Below are positions 10,651 to 19,430 of a stretch of DNA of 64,000 nt, one piece after another. How positions within the stretch are numbered: position 1 is the first letter of the stretch; each line of letters opens with the position of its first letter. The stretch is from Sphingomonas glacialis (GTDB taxonomy: Bacteria; Pseudomonadota; Alphaproteobacteria; Sphingomonadales; Sphingomonadaceae), in the NCBI RefSeq assembly GCF_006439055.1, contig NZ_RCZC01000009.1, positions 1,993-65,992 of the forward strand, written 5' to 3'. The position numbers and the translations under genes were made by a program. The notes beneath the pieces are model-generated. The model did not search any database, was not told the origin of the DNA, and saw nothing but the letters and a program-made list of their open reading frames with translations.

Positions 10651-10670
10651 GTCGTCGAGGCCTCGACGAC
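10651..10670. repeat. 20-bp perfect palindrome upstream of the autotransporter
   Basis: GTCGTCGAGG is followed directly by its reverse complement CCTCGACGAC, about 115 bp upstream of the autotransporter start. It could be a regulator binding site or part of a decayed repeat; nothing further distinguishes these. Confidence 0.5.
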
Positions 10671-11144
10671 GGCCTTATTCGAAGGCACGCAGCCTTGGCC
10701 GCAGAGGCACGAGTAGCGGCTATCCACAGATACGACGTGCGGATGAAGCCGAATAAAAGCTAAAGCGGTCATGAGATAGCGATGAACGAATAACTGTAGT
10801 TGGGTAGCCGAAAGGCCAACGCGAATGGCCCGGATTGGGTCGTCGCAGCCGCTACTTACGTGACAGATCTTGCTCAGCCACTGTGCCCGTTGCGTTCCCG
10901 AAATGCATCTCTTGGGAAGATCGCGGCTTTCCGGACTCTCCGCCTCCGCCTGTCAGTTCGGGAAAATGCATTCTGGAACAGATTTCAGGAAAGCGGGCCC
11001 AACGGGCTGACCGGCAGCGTGATCAGCGGAGCGGGTTTCTCGTTACTGGTTCGTTTGCGGGAAGCCGAAGACACGGAACGTCCTCATTGCTGGGCTACTC
11101 TCAGCCAACCTCGGTTGCCATAAGGCGTCGTGGAAGGGTGAAGG
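10671..11144. other. Intergenic stretch, no supported gene
   Basis: An open frame of ~107 codons runs through it (10800-11123), but its translation matches no family I know, has no clear ribosome binding site and has atypical composition (Arg, Ser and Pro rich). I see no structural RNA or repeat. Confidence 0.5.
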
Positions 11145-11958
11145 ATGATGGATTCAGATCGGGAAGAGGCATACGCCGTCATACCGCTGCCGGCGAGTAG
11201 GTCCGCGCACCTCGTAGGGTATGAGTGGGCGGGCGATAACGTCGGGGAGTCAGGCGGTGCCGTTTACCGGCTGCATGGCAAGGTCGGTGCGCCTGACCTG
11301 TTCCTAAGACATGGTCGAAGCTCCATGGCTGGCGACATAACTGACGAAATGGTCCGATTGCGTTGGCTGGCGAGGTACATCCCCGTCCCCGCCGTCGAAG
11401 GCTTCGTCGTCACAGGACGAGGCATGGCTGCTGATAACGGCGGTTCCTGGACAGACCGCATACCAACTTCTGGAGGCGCAACCCGATGCCGGCGTTGAGA
11501 TAGTAGATGCGCTCGCGATGTTTCTGCGTCGTCGACATGCCATCCCAACCAGCGAATGTCCTTTCAACAGTGATCACGCCTACCGCCTTTCACGCGCGCG
11601 TGAACGCATCGACGCGGATCTGGTCGACGAAGACGACTTTGACGACGAGCGTGAAGGCTGGGCGGCGGAGCAGGTTTGGGAAGCGATGCAGCACCTGTTG
11701 CCGATGCCCGCCGACTCGGTCGGCACGCACGGTGATTTCTCGCTCAACAATATTCTGATGCTCGATGGTTAAGTGGCCGGCTGCATCGACGCCGGCAGGG
11801 TCGGTATCGCCGACCGCTATCAAGACCTGGCTATATTGTGGAATTGCCTCGGGGAGTTCGATCCATCGCTGCAAGACCGGCTTATTCGACAGTACGGCGT
11901 TGCAGAGGCCGACGAACGCAAGCTCCAGTTTCACCTTTTGCTAGATGAAATGTTTTGA
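11145..11958 (+). pseudogene. APH(3')-like aminoglycoside phosphotransferase, inactivated
   Basis: The translation follows the APH(3')-I/II family from N- to C-terminus: GGAVYRLHGKVGAPDLFLRH, then DEMVRLRWL, FNSD.AYRLSRA, DDFDDEREGW, HGDFSLNN and CIDAGRVGIADRYQDLAILW. The catalytic HGD and the metal-binding D.GR segment remain. One base is lost near 11428, moving the frame from 3 to 1; in frame 1 the missing part reads WLLITAVPGQTAYQLLEAQP. A TAA at 11770-11772 then replaces the lysine expected between LDG and VAGCIDAG. Full-length members (~265-270 residues) phosphorylate the 3'-hydroxyl of kanamycin-type drugs; this copy cannot. GAAGG precedes the start. Confidence 0.88.
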
Positions 11959-12094
11959 AGCCCGGCAGCGACGCCTACGGAGGCGTTCTCTATGATCTTT
12001 GAGGGCCGGCAAGCACATCCCCGAAACTCGATTTCAATCGGGAAGGTCGGTCAGCGAGCGTTGTAGCCTCAGGGGTAAGGCATCATAAGGAGGG

Positions 12095-13036
12095 ATGACC
12101 TTCTAACCTGATCGTCGCTGCGTTCTCACGGGCCTTGCTGCGCTGGGATTTACTTCGACATTTTCACAACAAAGTCGGCACGAGGCGTGCGCGCGCCGGC
12201 CATCGCAGTTACGATCGACGACTTTGATCTCTCGGACACCGCTCTGATGGGCGGTGAGGAACGCGATTCAGCCATTCGCGCAGCTTTAATGCGTCACCGG
12301 ATCAAGGCAGGCGACTTCGTTGCAAGAAAGTACGTTGATAAGGTGCTAGTTCACGCATTCTATATGCTTGGTCCGATGGCGGTCATATCATCGGCAATCA
12401 TAGCTTCTCCCATCAGTATTTCACCGGCAAAAATCCCGAGGGGTTGATGGCTGATATTTTGAGGTGCGAGGCGTTGCTGTCTGACTATCCCGATTTCCGT
12501 AAGCTCTTTCGTTTTTCGTTTCTGGCGGCGGGACAGACGGCAGAGGCCGTGACCAAATGCGTGCGCTCCTGAAAGAGCACGAGTACGCGAACGCCCATGT
12601 CACGATCGACACCTCAGATTGGTATATCGACAACCGGCTCAAAGCACGTCTCAAGGCCGACCATAAGGCCCAAATCGGCCCGTACAGACGCTTCTATCTG
12701 GACCACATTTGGGGTCGAGCTACCTTCTATGACGGTCTGGCGCAGTCGCTTTTTGGACATTCGATCGATCACACTATCCTGCTTCATCATCGGCTAACCA
12801 CCGGCTTATTCCTGGATGATATGCTCTCGATGTTTCGCAACCGAGGCTGGCGGCTCACCGACGCAAAGACGGCTTTTGCATCTCCGGTGTTCGCTTTGGA
12901 ACCTAACGTGTTGCCCGCTGGACAGAGCCTAGTTTGGTCGCTGGCGAAAGCAGATGGCCGCTTCGAGAAGCTGTTACGCTATCCGGGTGAGGACGGCGAC
13001 TACGAGACGCAAAAAATGGGCGCTGCACGATTGTAG
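12095..13036 (+). pseudogene. Polysaccharide deacetylase family protein, frameshifted
   Basis: A carbohydrate esterase 4-like deacetylase broken into at least three frames. After AAGGAGGG and an ATG, a decayed signal peptide is readable in another frame (LIVAAFSRALL). Next comes VTIDDFDLSDTALMGGEERD, which holds the first metal-binding Asp region; then, in a new frame, GHIIGNHSFSHQYF with the NHS.SH metal motif; then, in a third frame, THVTIDTSDW-like and RRFYLDHIWGRATFYDGLA segments ending at 13036. Breaks are near 12365-12375 and 12555. Intact relatives remove acyl groups from surface polysaccharide and are exported. This one is dead. Confidence 0.8.
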
Positions 13037-13320
13037 CAAGGCGCTGGCGTAATGAGCTCGCCATTCCCGACACGTGGTTCCTTTTGAGAAAGCCGGCGGC
13101 GGCGTGCAGGAAGGCACATGCCGATGCTGATCGGTGTGGTCGCTAAGATGAACGAGTGGCTGAAGGTGGGAAGCCAACAGTGAGGCGAACGACCGAAACT
13201 GGGTCAGCGCCGCCGCAAAGCGGGCAGCTGCTCTCGACCAAACCCGTTGGGGTGGACGCTCCCTGACGGCATCGATGTGCCATATTTGAGGTGTTGGAAA
13301 CACCACTGAAGGAGGCGTCC

Positions 13321-13471
13321 ATGGGTGAGGTTAGCACAATCGGCATCGATCTGGCCAAGTCGGTTTTTCAGATTCACGGCTCGGATACGAGTGGTGCCGT
13401 CATCTTCCGCAAAAAGCTTCGACGTGATCAAGTTTTGTCACTCTTCTCGACACTTCCGCCGTGCTTGGAAG
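13321..13471 (+). pseudogene. IS110-family transposase, N-terminal stub
   Basis: An ATG at 13321 preceded by GGAGG opens MGEVSTIGIDLAKSVFQIHG, the N-terminal DEDD/RuvC-like motif of IS110/IS1111 transposases (TIGIDLAK.VFQ.HG). The match continues to LFSTLPPCLEG and then stops, about 50 residues into a ~340-residue protein. What follows (WWRRFSRRIAAALGR) is unrelated. It is a truncated relic of an insertion element. Confidence 0.8.
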
Positions 13472-13542
13472 GACGTAGACCGTCGCCATGGTGGCGGCGG
13501 TTTTCGCGACGTATCGCAGCAGCGCTGGGCCGCTAAATTTTC

Positions 13543-13568
13543 AGCCTCGCCGGCTAGCCGGCGAGGCT
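13543..13568. repeat. 26-bp perfect palindrome
   Basis: A 13-bp arm beginning AGCCTCGCCGG is followed directly by its exact reverse complement ending CCGGCGAGGCT. As RNA it would form a very stable hairpin. It is preceded by AAATTTTC but has no T-tract after it. It lies 38 bp upstream of the MNT-HEPN gene and just past the IS110 stub, so it could be a terminator for the stub side or the edge of an element. Confidence 0.6.
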
Positions 13569-13605
13569 GTCCCAACGCCCCCGGTGGCGCTAGTATCGGG
13601 GCATC

Positions 13606-14529
13606 ATGAAGACCAGCCTCGACCATCTGCCGGCGGCCAAGCAGCGCGAGCTCGAACGCGTCGTGCGAATTCTGTTCGAGCAGTTTGGCGACGCGACCGC
13701 GATCGCGACGTCGGACTGGAAGAAGCAGGCGCGCATCCTCAAGGTGATCCTCTATGGGAGCTATGCGCGCGGCGGCTGGGTCGATGAGCCGCACACCGCC
13801 AAGGGCTATCAGTCCGACTTTGATCTGCTGGTGATCGTCAACCACGAAAAGCTCACCGACCGCGTCGAGTTCTGGGCGACCGCCGAAGACACACTCAACC
13901 GCGAACTGGCGATCACGGGCACGCTGCGCACGCCGGTTAATTTCATCGTCCACACGCTGCAGGAGGTGACCGCCGGTCTCTTCGACGGGCGCTATTTCTT
14001 CATCGACATCGCGCGTGACGGTATCGCGCTGTACCAGAGCGACGACACTGATCTGCCCGAGCCCAAGCCGAAGACGCCGGACCAAGCGCTAGCGATGGCG
14101 TGCGAGTATTTTGAAGAGTGGCTGCCCAGCGGAGCACGCAAGCTCGACTTAGCTGGCGATGCCCAGCGGAAAGGATACACCAAAGACACTGCCTTCCTTC
14201 TCCATCAGGCGACGGAGAGCTATTATCACTGCGTCTTGTTAGTCTGCACCTTCTATACGCCGCACGTGCACAATCTCGGCTTCTTGCGCACGCAGGCCGA
14301 GCGGATTGACCCGCGCCTGATTGACGTCTGGCCGCGCGAGGCAAAAGCGGATCGCGCGCGGTTCGAGAAGCTAAAGGAAGCTTATGTGAAAGCGCGCTAC
14401 TCGAAACATTACCAGATCAGCGAAGGCGAACTGGCGTGGCTCGGCGAGCGCGTCGAAGCGCTCGGCCACGTCGTTGAGGTAGTTTGCGCCGAACATATCG
14501 CGGCGCTCGAGCGCCGCGCGGCGGCGTAG
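13606..14529 (+). CDS. MNT-type nucleotidyltransferase / HEPN domain fusion protein
   Basis: 307 residues. The N-terminal half (about 10-120) is a minimal nucleotidyltransferase: GSYARGG at 51-57 and the SDFDLLV metal-binding acidic pair (Asp71, Asp73). The C-terminal half (about 150-295) is a helical HEPN domain (QALAMACEYFEEWL, LHQATESYYHCVLL) containing an R-x3-H element (RYSKH, near 264-268) that may correspond to the HEPN R-x4-6-H RNase motif. In MNT/HEPN toxin-antitoxin pairs these are separate proteins and the MNT adenylylates or otherwise neutralises the HEPN RNase; here both are in one chain. It stands next to conjugal-transfer genes, consistent with a stability or defence cargo gene. 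Function is inferred. Confidence 0.75.
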   Translation: MKTSLDHLPAAKQRELERVVRILFEQFGDATAIATSDWKKQARILKVILYGSYARGGWVDEPHTAKGYQSDFDLLVIVNHEKLTDRVEFWATAEDTLNRELAITGTLRTPVNFIVHTLQEVTAGLFDGRYFFIDIARDGIALYQSDDTDLPEPKPKTPDQALAMACEYFEEWLPSGARKLDLAGDAQRKGYTKDTAFLLHQATESYYHCVLLVCTFYTPHVHNLGFLRTQAERIDPRLIDVWPREAKADRARFEKLKEAYVKARYSKHYQISEGELAWLGERVEALGHVVEVVCAEHIAALERRAAA

Positions 14530-14534
14530 CTCGG

Positions 14535-14696
14535 TTACATGTTGCTGGTCTTGGCCAGTGCGCTCGCGATCATCGCGGCGAGCGTCTCTTCGGCGCGTTT
14601 GCGCGCGGCCCGTTCTTTCGAAACGAGATCGTGGCGAATCCATTCGGGCGCATGGGTGACGACCGCAGTGATCGTCGCTTGAATCGTGTCGTTCAT
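14535..14696 (-). CDS. DUF6771-like small protein
   Basis: 53 residues from the ATG at 14696 (MNDTIQATITAVVTHAPEWI). The sequence is helical and basic in the middle (DLVSKERAARKRAEETLAAM) and resembles small proteins of unknown function that accompany sphingomonad mobile elements. Another ATG four codons earlier (14708) is possible; neither has a clear Shine-Dalgarno sequence. It converges with the MNT-HEPN gene, ending a few bases from that gene's stop. The family name is from memory. Confidence 0.6.
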   Translation of the reverse strand: MNDTIQATITAVVTHAPEWIRHDLVSKERAARKRAEETLAAMIASALAKTSNM

Positions 14697-14913
14697 TGCT
14701 GAGGCCATGCTGACAAAGGGTTCGCCTCCGCAATAGCGAAACCGCACCCTTTGCGTCGTCGCCACAGCGGCATCACTTGGTCGCGATCATCATTTGTGCA
14801 GCGTTGCGCAGCCCTGACTTGACGCTGACTCCGCGCTGCATCGTTCATCACCGACGTCACGCTTGCATGCGGCCCGGTAAGGCAGGCAAGCTGATTGGAT
14901 GCCACGACGTAGG

Positions 14914-15132
14914 TCATGTCCCGATCAGCGCGTCAGCCGCCGCATCAAACGCGCGTTTGCCACGCCGCTTCCACAAGGTGAGAACATAGCTGTCCTGCCG
15001 CGCCTGTGCCGCTAGGTCGAGCATCGCGCCGTAGAGGGTAGCGCGATCATCCTCGGTAAGATCAACCAAGCCAGACTTCTGAACCAGTCCACCAAGCTCG
15101 ATCAGGTGACGGGTGCGTTCGCGACGTGCCAT
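14914..15132 (-). CDS. traD: Conjugal transfer protein TraD (Ti-type)
   Basis: 72 residues, close to the ~70-residue size of Ti-plasmid-type TraD. Recognisable pattern: RHLIELGGLVQKSGL near the N-terminus, then DDRATLYGAMLDLAAQ. This small TraD is an accessory of DNA processing at oriT and is unrelated to the large F-type TraD ATPase. It follows traC by 13 bp on the same strand with CGGAG before the ATG, and both point away from traA, the Ti-type arrangement. Confidence 0.8.
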   Translation of the reverse strand: MARRERTRHLIELGGLVQKSGLVDLTEDDRATLYGAMLDLAAQARQDSYVLTLWKRRGKRAFDAAADALIGT

Positions 15133-15145
15133 GACCCAGCTCCGG

Positions 15146-15475
15146 TTATCCGTGCGCCTGGCTGCTGCTTCCGCCCGCAGCGTCGTTATCCGTAGTCGTC
15201 GCTGCAGCGATGATGTCGCCCGGAGCCGTTTTGCCAGACTTGCGCTCGCGCCGCTGAAAGAAGTCGACGCCCTTCACGCGCCACGCCTCCTTTGTACCCG
15301 TATCGCTCGCGGCCACGGCGTCGAGCAGTACGCCGGCAAGCGTCTCGACATCGAGCGCATCGGCGCCGGTCATGGCGACAAGCTGACCGAGTTGCTCGAC
15401 CTTGCGTGCCTTCAGTGCTTTTGCCTTGTCACCGAGCGCTTTCAACTCAGCATCGTAGTCCCGGACCTTGCGCAT
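15146..15475 (-). CDS. traC: Conjugal transfer protein TraC (Ti-type)
   Basis: 109 residues from the ATG at 15475 (MRKVRDYDAELKAL), chosen because GAGGAG lies 8 nt upstream; an in-frame TTG eight codons earlier has no such site. The N-terminal half is a charged helix (KALKARKVEQLGQLV); the C-terminal half is low-complexity, ending in SSSQAHG. Size, position and divergent orientation relative to traA match TraC, a relaxosome accessory protein of Ti-type systems. Sequence similarity alone is weak, so the call leans on synteny. Confidence 0.65.
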   Translation of the reverse strand: MRKVRDYDAELKALGDKAKALKARKVEQLGQLVAMTGADALDVETLAGVLLDAVAASDTGTKEAWRVKGVDFFQRRERKSGKTAPGDIIAAATTTDNDAAGGSSSQAHG

Positions 15476-15650
15476 CAACCGAACTCCTCGTTTGATCAAA
15501 TATGTCGTCGGCGGGTGAGGGTCTCATAAGTCGAATTCGGATAAAACACCGAAAATGGAGTGAAATCACAAGTAAACGTGAAGCAGATTGTGAATCCAAG
15601 TTAATACATTGTTGCAGATATGCGCAAAAAGGAGTAGTCGGCGTTTCGCG
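15476..15650. promoter_or_regulatory. Probable oriT / divergent traC-traA promoter region
   Basis: This 175-bp non-coding gap separates divergent traC and traA, the position of oriT in Ti-type systems. It is much more AT-rich than its surroundings. It contains a small inverted repeat (TTCGG at 15536-15540, CCGAA at 15549-15553) and TAAGTCG at 15527-15533, a weak resemblance to the TAAGTGCG core nicked by MOBQ relaxases. The nick site is not established. GGAG near 15630 may serve traA. Confidence 0.5.
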
Positions 15651-18542
15651 ATGGCGATCTACCACTTCTCGGCGAAGATCATCAGCCGTGCCAAAGGCTC
15701 CAGCGCCGTTGCCTCCGCTGCCTACCGCGCCGCGCTCAAATTGTATGACGAGCGGCTGGGGCGACACTACGACTTCTCGAACAAGGCCGGTGTGGTTCAC
15801 TCGGAGATCATGCTGTCAGGGGGCGCGCCAGAGCGCCTAGCCGATCGAACAACCTTGTGGAATGAAGTTGAGGTTGCTGAGAAGCGCAAGGACGCGCAGC
15901 TCGCCCGCGAAGTCGAGTTCGCGATCCCGCGTGAGATGACCCGCGAACAGGGCGTTTTGCTGGCTCGCGATTTCGTCCGCCGTGAGTTTGTCGACCGCGG
16001 GATGGTCGCTGATCTCAATGTGCATTGGGATCATGCCGAGGATGGCACTCCCAAGCCGCACGCGCATGTCATGCTGGCGATGCGGAAAGTGGGCCCGGAC
16101 GGTTTTGGCAGGAAGGACCGCGAATGGAATCGCCTGGAGCTGTTGCAACATTGGCGCGAAGCCTGGAGCGCACACGTCAACGAGCGGCTGGCGGAGCTCG
16201 GCATCGATGCGCGGATCGACCATCGCAGCTTCGCGGAGCAGGGCATTGCGCTCGAACCACAGCACAAGATCGGCCCCGCCGCATCGCGCCGACCAGCGCA
16301 GGGGCTTGCGACCGAACGGCTCGAGGATCACGTGCGCCTCGCGCGCGAGAACGGCGAGAAGATCATCGCTGACCCGAGCGTCGCGCTCGACGCGATCACA
16401 CGGACGCAGGCGACGTTTACCAAGCGCGATCTCGCGGTGTTTGCGTTCCGGCATTCCGACGGCAAGGCGCAGTATGACGCGGTGATGGCCGTGACCAAGG
16501 CGTCGCCGGAATTGGTTGCGCTGGGCCGGGACGGACGCGGTGACGAGCGGTTCACGAGCCGCGAGATGATCGCGACCGAGGCGCGACTGGAGCAGGCTGC
16601 GAACCGGCTTGCCGGAACGAAAGATCACTTTGTCGCCGCCAGTCATGTCCAGCGTGCGCTGGGGACGGCGGAAGGCAGGGGGCTTAGCCTTTCGGACGAG
16701 CAGCGTGGCGCGCTAGGACGGATCACCGAACGCGGTGCTATGGCGTCCGTCGTCGGCTACGCCGGCACCGGTAAGTCGGCCATGCTGGGGGTCGCACGCG
16801 AGGCGTGGGAAGGTGCCGGCTACACGGTGCGGGGTGCAGCGCTATCCGGCATCGCGGCTGAGAACCTCGAGGCTGGATCGGGTATCGGATCTCGTACGAT
16901 CGCCAGTCTCGAATATGCATGGGCGCGTGACCGTGAGCAGCTGGGTCCGCGCGATGTGCTGGTGGTGGATGAGGCCGGCATGATCGGCACGCGACAGATG
17001 GAGCGGTTGTTGTCGGCAGCGGAGCAAGCCGGCGCCAAGGTGGTACTGGTCGGCGATCCCGAGCAGTTGCAGGCGATCGAAGCGGGGGCAGCCTTTCGTG
17101 CGCTATCTCAAGCGCACGGCGCAGCCGAGATCACCGAGATCCGCCGCCAGCGGACGGACTGGCAGCGCGACGCGACCCGCTGGCTTGCTACGGGCATGAC
17201 GGCGGAGGCGCTTCAGGCGTACGGCGATCGTGACATGGTGCGCAGTGCCGACACACGCAGCCAGGCGCGGGCGGTGCTGGTCGGGAAGTGGGACCGGCAG
17301 CGACAGGCGGAGCCCGACAAGAGCCGGATCATCCTGACGCATACCAACGCCGAGGTGCAGTCCCTCAACGAGGAGGCGCGTGAGCGGCTGCGGGCATCGG
17401 GTGATCTCGGAGACGACGTAACCGTGCAGGCGGAGCGCGGCGAGCGGCAGTTTGCGATCGGCGACCGGATCATGTTCCTGCGCAATGAGCGCGAGATGGG
17501 GGTAAAGAACGGGATGCTCGGTACGGTCACTGAGGCGTCACCGGCCGCGCTTGGCGTGCGCCTGGACGACGGTCGGGCGGTCGCGTTCGACGTGGCGGAC
17601 TATGCCGCGGTCGATCACGGCTATGCCGCCACCATCCACAAGTCGCAGGGCGTGACGGTGGATCGCAGCCACGTGCTCGCCACACCGGGCATGGACCGGC
17701 ACGCCGCCTATGTCGCGTTGTCGCGGCACCGTGACGGGGTGCAACTCTACTATGGTCGCGACGATTTTGCGAGCGACGGAAAGCTCGCGGGAGTGCTGTC
17801 GCGCGACCGGGCGAAGGACATGGTAGGCGACTATGCAGCCGAGCCCAACGAAGCGGTTCGTGCTTTCGCGGATCGACGCGAGATCAAATTCCCTGAGCGA
17901 CTGCGCGAGCTTGTCGAGACAGTGGAGGGGAAGGCGCGTTCCATGTTCGCCGGGTTCAGGCCAAAGCCGCAGGAAGCCGTCCCTCCCGAACCTGTTACCG
18001 AAAGCACGAGCAGGCCAGGAGAGGCCAAGGCGATCCAGCGCTACGCGCGCGCCGCTGTTGATATTTCGGCCATGCGGGAGAAAGGCCTGCCCGTCCTGGC
18101 GCATCAAACATCCGCACTCGCGCGTGCCGGCGAGGCGCTCGACAAGAGCCGGTATATGGGCGCGCATGACCTCGCTGCCGCGATTGAGCGCGATCCCAAG
18201 CTCGCGCGCGACGCCGCAGCCGGTAAGACGCGCGGCGCCGTACAGGCAATGCGCGAGGAAGCCCGCGTCCGCGCTGATCCGGCACTCAGGGCAGGGCGGT
18301 TCATGGAACGCTGGCAGGCGTTGTCAGCCGAGCGCGGCGAGGCTCAGAACGGCCCTGTGGCGCAGCGCATGGGGATCATGATCAATGATCTGCGACATGA
18401 TCCGGCATTGCGGATGGAGCTGGAGCGCAGCGCGCCAGAACTTGGGCTTGGCCGCGACCGACAGCCATCGGTCGAGCAGGTGCTCGAGCGTCAGATGCAG
18501 CGCGATCTTGAACGCGATTTGCTCCAAAATCGAGAGCTTTAG
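15651..18542 (+). CDS. traA: Ti-type conjugative relaxase-helicase TraA
   Basis: 963 residues from the ATG at 15651 (MAIYHFSAKIISRAKGSSAV), the typical MobA/MobL N-terminus of MOBQ relaxases. The N-terminal ~200 residues carry the HUH metal motif (PHAHVML, about 134-140) and an early tyrosine (SAAYRAA). A RecD-like helicase follows with Walker A GYAGTGKS (~368), Walker B VVDEAG (~438) and late motifs HKSQGVTVDRSHV (~662) and YVALSRHRDG. The C-terminal ~200 residues are charged helices. It would nick oriT, stay covalently bound and unwind the transferred strand. The gene is intact and ends before a strong terminator. Confidence 0.93.
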   Translation: MAIYHFSAKIISRAKGSSAVASAAYRAALKLYDERLGRHYDFSNKAGVVHSEIMLSGGAPERLADRTTLWNEVEVAEKRKDAQLAREVEFAIPREMTREQGVLLARDFVRREFVDRGMVADLNVHWDHAEDGTPKPHAHVMLAMRKVGPDGFGRKDREWNRLELLQHWREAWSAHVNERLAELGIDARIDHRSFAEQGIALEPQHKIGPAASRRPAQGLATERLEDHVRLARENGEKIIADPSVALDAITRTQATFTKRDLAVFAFRHSDGKAQYDAVMAVTKASPELVALGRDGRGDERFTSREMIATEARLEQAANRLAGTKDHFVAASHVQRALGTAEGRGLSLSDEQRGALGRITERGAMASVVGYAGTGKSAMLGVAREAWEGAGYTVRGAALSGIAAENLEAGSGIGSRTIASLEYAWARDREQLGPRDVLVVDEAGMIGTRQMERLLSAAEQAGAKVVLVGDPEQLQAIEAGAAFRALSQAHGAAEITEIRRQRTDWQRDATRWLATGMTAEALQAYGDRDMVRSADTRSQARAVLVGKWDRQRQAEPDKSRIILTHTNAEVQSLNEEARERLRASGDLGDDVTVQAERGERQFAIGDRIMFLRNEREMGVKNGMLGTVTEASPAALGVRLDDGRAVAFDVADYAAVDHGYAATIHKSQGVTVDRSHVLATPGMDRHAAYVALSRHRDGVQLYYGRDDFASDGKLAGVLSRDRAKDMVGDYAAEPNEAVRAFADRREIKFPERLRELVETVEGKARSMFAGFRPKPQEAVPPEPVTESTSRPGEAKAIQRYARAAVDISAMREKGLPVLAHQTSALARAGEALDKSRYMGAHDLAAAIERDPKLARDAAAGKTRGAVQAMREEARVRADPALRAGRFMERWQALSAERGEAQNGPVAQRMGIMINDLRHDPALRMELERSAPELGLGRDRQPSVEQVLERQMQRDLERDLLQNREL

Positions 18543-18577
18543 CAGCTGGAAGGCCGTGGCACGCGCTGATAAAAGAA

Positions 18578-18609
18578 AGGCCGCCCTGAGGGGCGGCCTG
18601 AAAGTTTTA
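18578..18609 (+). terminator. Terminator after traA
   Basis: An 8-9 bp GC-rich stem (AGGCCGCCC / GGGCGGCCT, loop TGAG) is followed by GAAAGTTTT. It lies about 35 bp after the traA stop and would separate traA from the downstream small genes. Confidence 0.75.
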
Positions 18610-18751
18610 GGAGAGGATGCCTGAAAGGCTTGCTGATTGTGCAGTGCAGCACTTCCAGTTGCAAGAGCGGATCCAGCAGGTCGGTGCGCGCGCCGCAAAT
18701 ACTTCGAGACGACCATCCAAGCGCGTAGTGACCTCAGGTCGGAGCTAAGCC

Positions 18752-19429
18752 ATGGCGGACGAGGCGGCACAGGCGTTCGAAGATCTTCGTGGCGAGGTGT
18801 CACTGATCCGCCGTGCTGTGGAACGGCTGACCGCTGAGCGGGCGGAGCCCTCCGACGCGCCGGATTATTCAGAGACACTTGGGGTGATCTCGCAGAACGT
18901 CCTCGCAGCCGCGCAACGGATCGATGCGGTGGTGAACAGTCCGGCGCTGTTGCTGACGCCAGAGGAACTGAACCGTCAGGTCATCGAAGCCGCGTACAAT
19001 GCGCGCCGTGAGGATCATCGCCTGTTTCTCGCGGCGCAACAGGGGTTCGAGACAGTGGCGAGGCAGCTGACCCTTCAACTGCATTCGCATACTGAAGCCG
19101 ACAAGCAGCGGCGCCGGTTGCGGCATGTCGGTTTGGCTTCGCTGGCCGCGGGCGTTTTGCTGTGGGCGATCCTCGCCGGTCCGCTCGTGCGTGCCATGCC
19201 GTCAAGCTGGCTATGGCCGGAGTTAATGGCGGCGCGCACCTTGCGCATGCCGATGTGGCAAAGCGGACAGCGCCTGATGCGTGCGGCATCGCCCACTGCG
19301 TTCGCAGGCATCCTGTCGAGCAACCGGCTGATCATCGCCAATCGCGACACTCTGGACGCCTGCCGCAAGAAGGCCGCCAGGGCGAAGAAAGCAGTGCGCT
19401 GCGAAATCCAGGTCATGGCAGAGGAGTGA
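18752..19429 (+). CDS. DUF6118-like membrane protein of transfer region
   Basis: 225 residues. The N-terminal ~120 residues are helical and probably coiled coil (FEDLRGEVSLIRRAVERLTA), and one transmembrane segment lies near residues 126-146 (LASLAAGVLLWAILAGPLV). The basic C-terminal tail contains KKAARAKKAVRC. GGAG precedes the ATG. Comparable single-span proteins of unknown function sit between traA and the coupling protein in sphingomonad mobile elements; the DUF number is from memory. Placement suggests a relaxosome-membrane adaptor, which is inference. Its stop is one base from the next start. Confidence 0.7.
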   Translation: MADEAAQAFEDLRGEVSLIRRAVERLTAERAEPSDAPDYSETLGVISQNVLAAAQRIDAVVNSPALLLTPEELNRQVIEAAYNARREDHRLFLAAQQGFETVARQLTLQLHSHTEADKQRRRLRHVGLASLAAGVLLWAILAGPLVRAMPSSWLWPELMAARTLRMPMWQSGQRLMRAASPTAFAGILSSNRLIIANRDTLDACRKKAARAKKAVRCEIQVMAEE

Positions 19430-19430
19430 C

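Noticed and set aside
10800..11123. 107-codon plus-strand open frame
   Set aside because: No ribosome binding site, no recognisable similarity, atypical composition; more likely non-coding decayed DNA.
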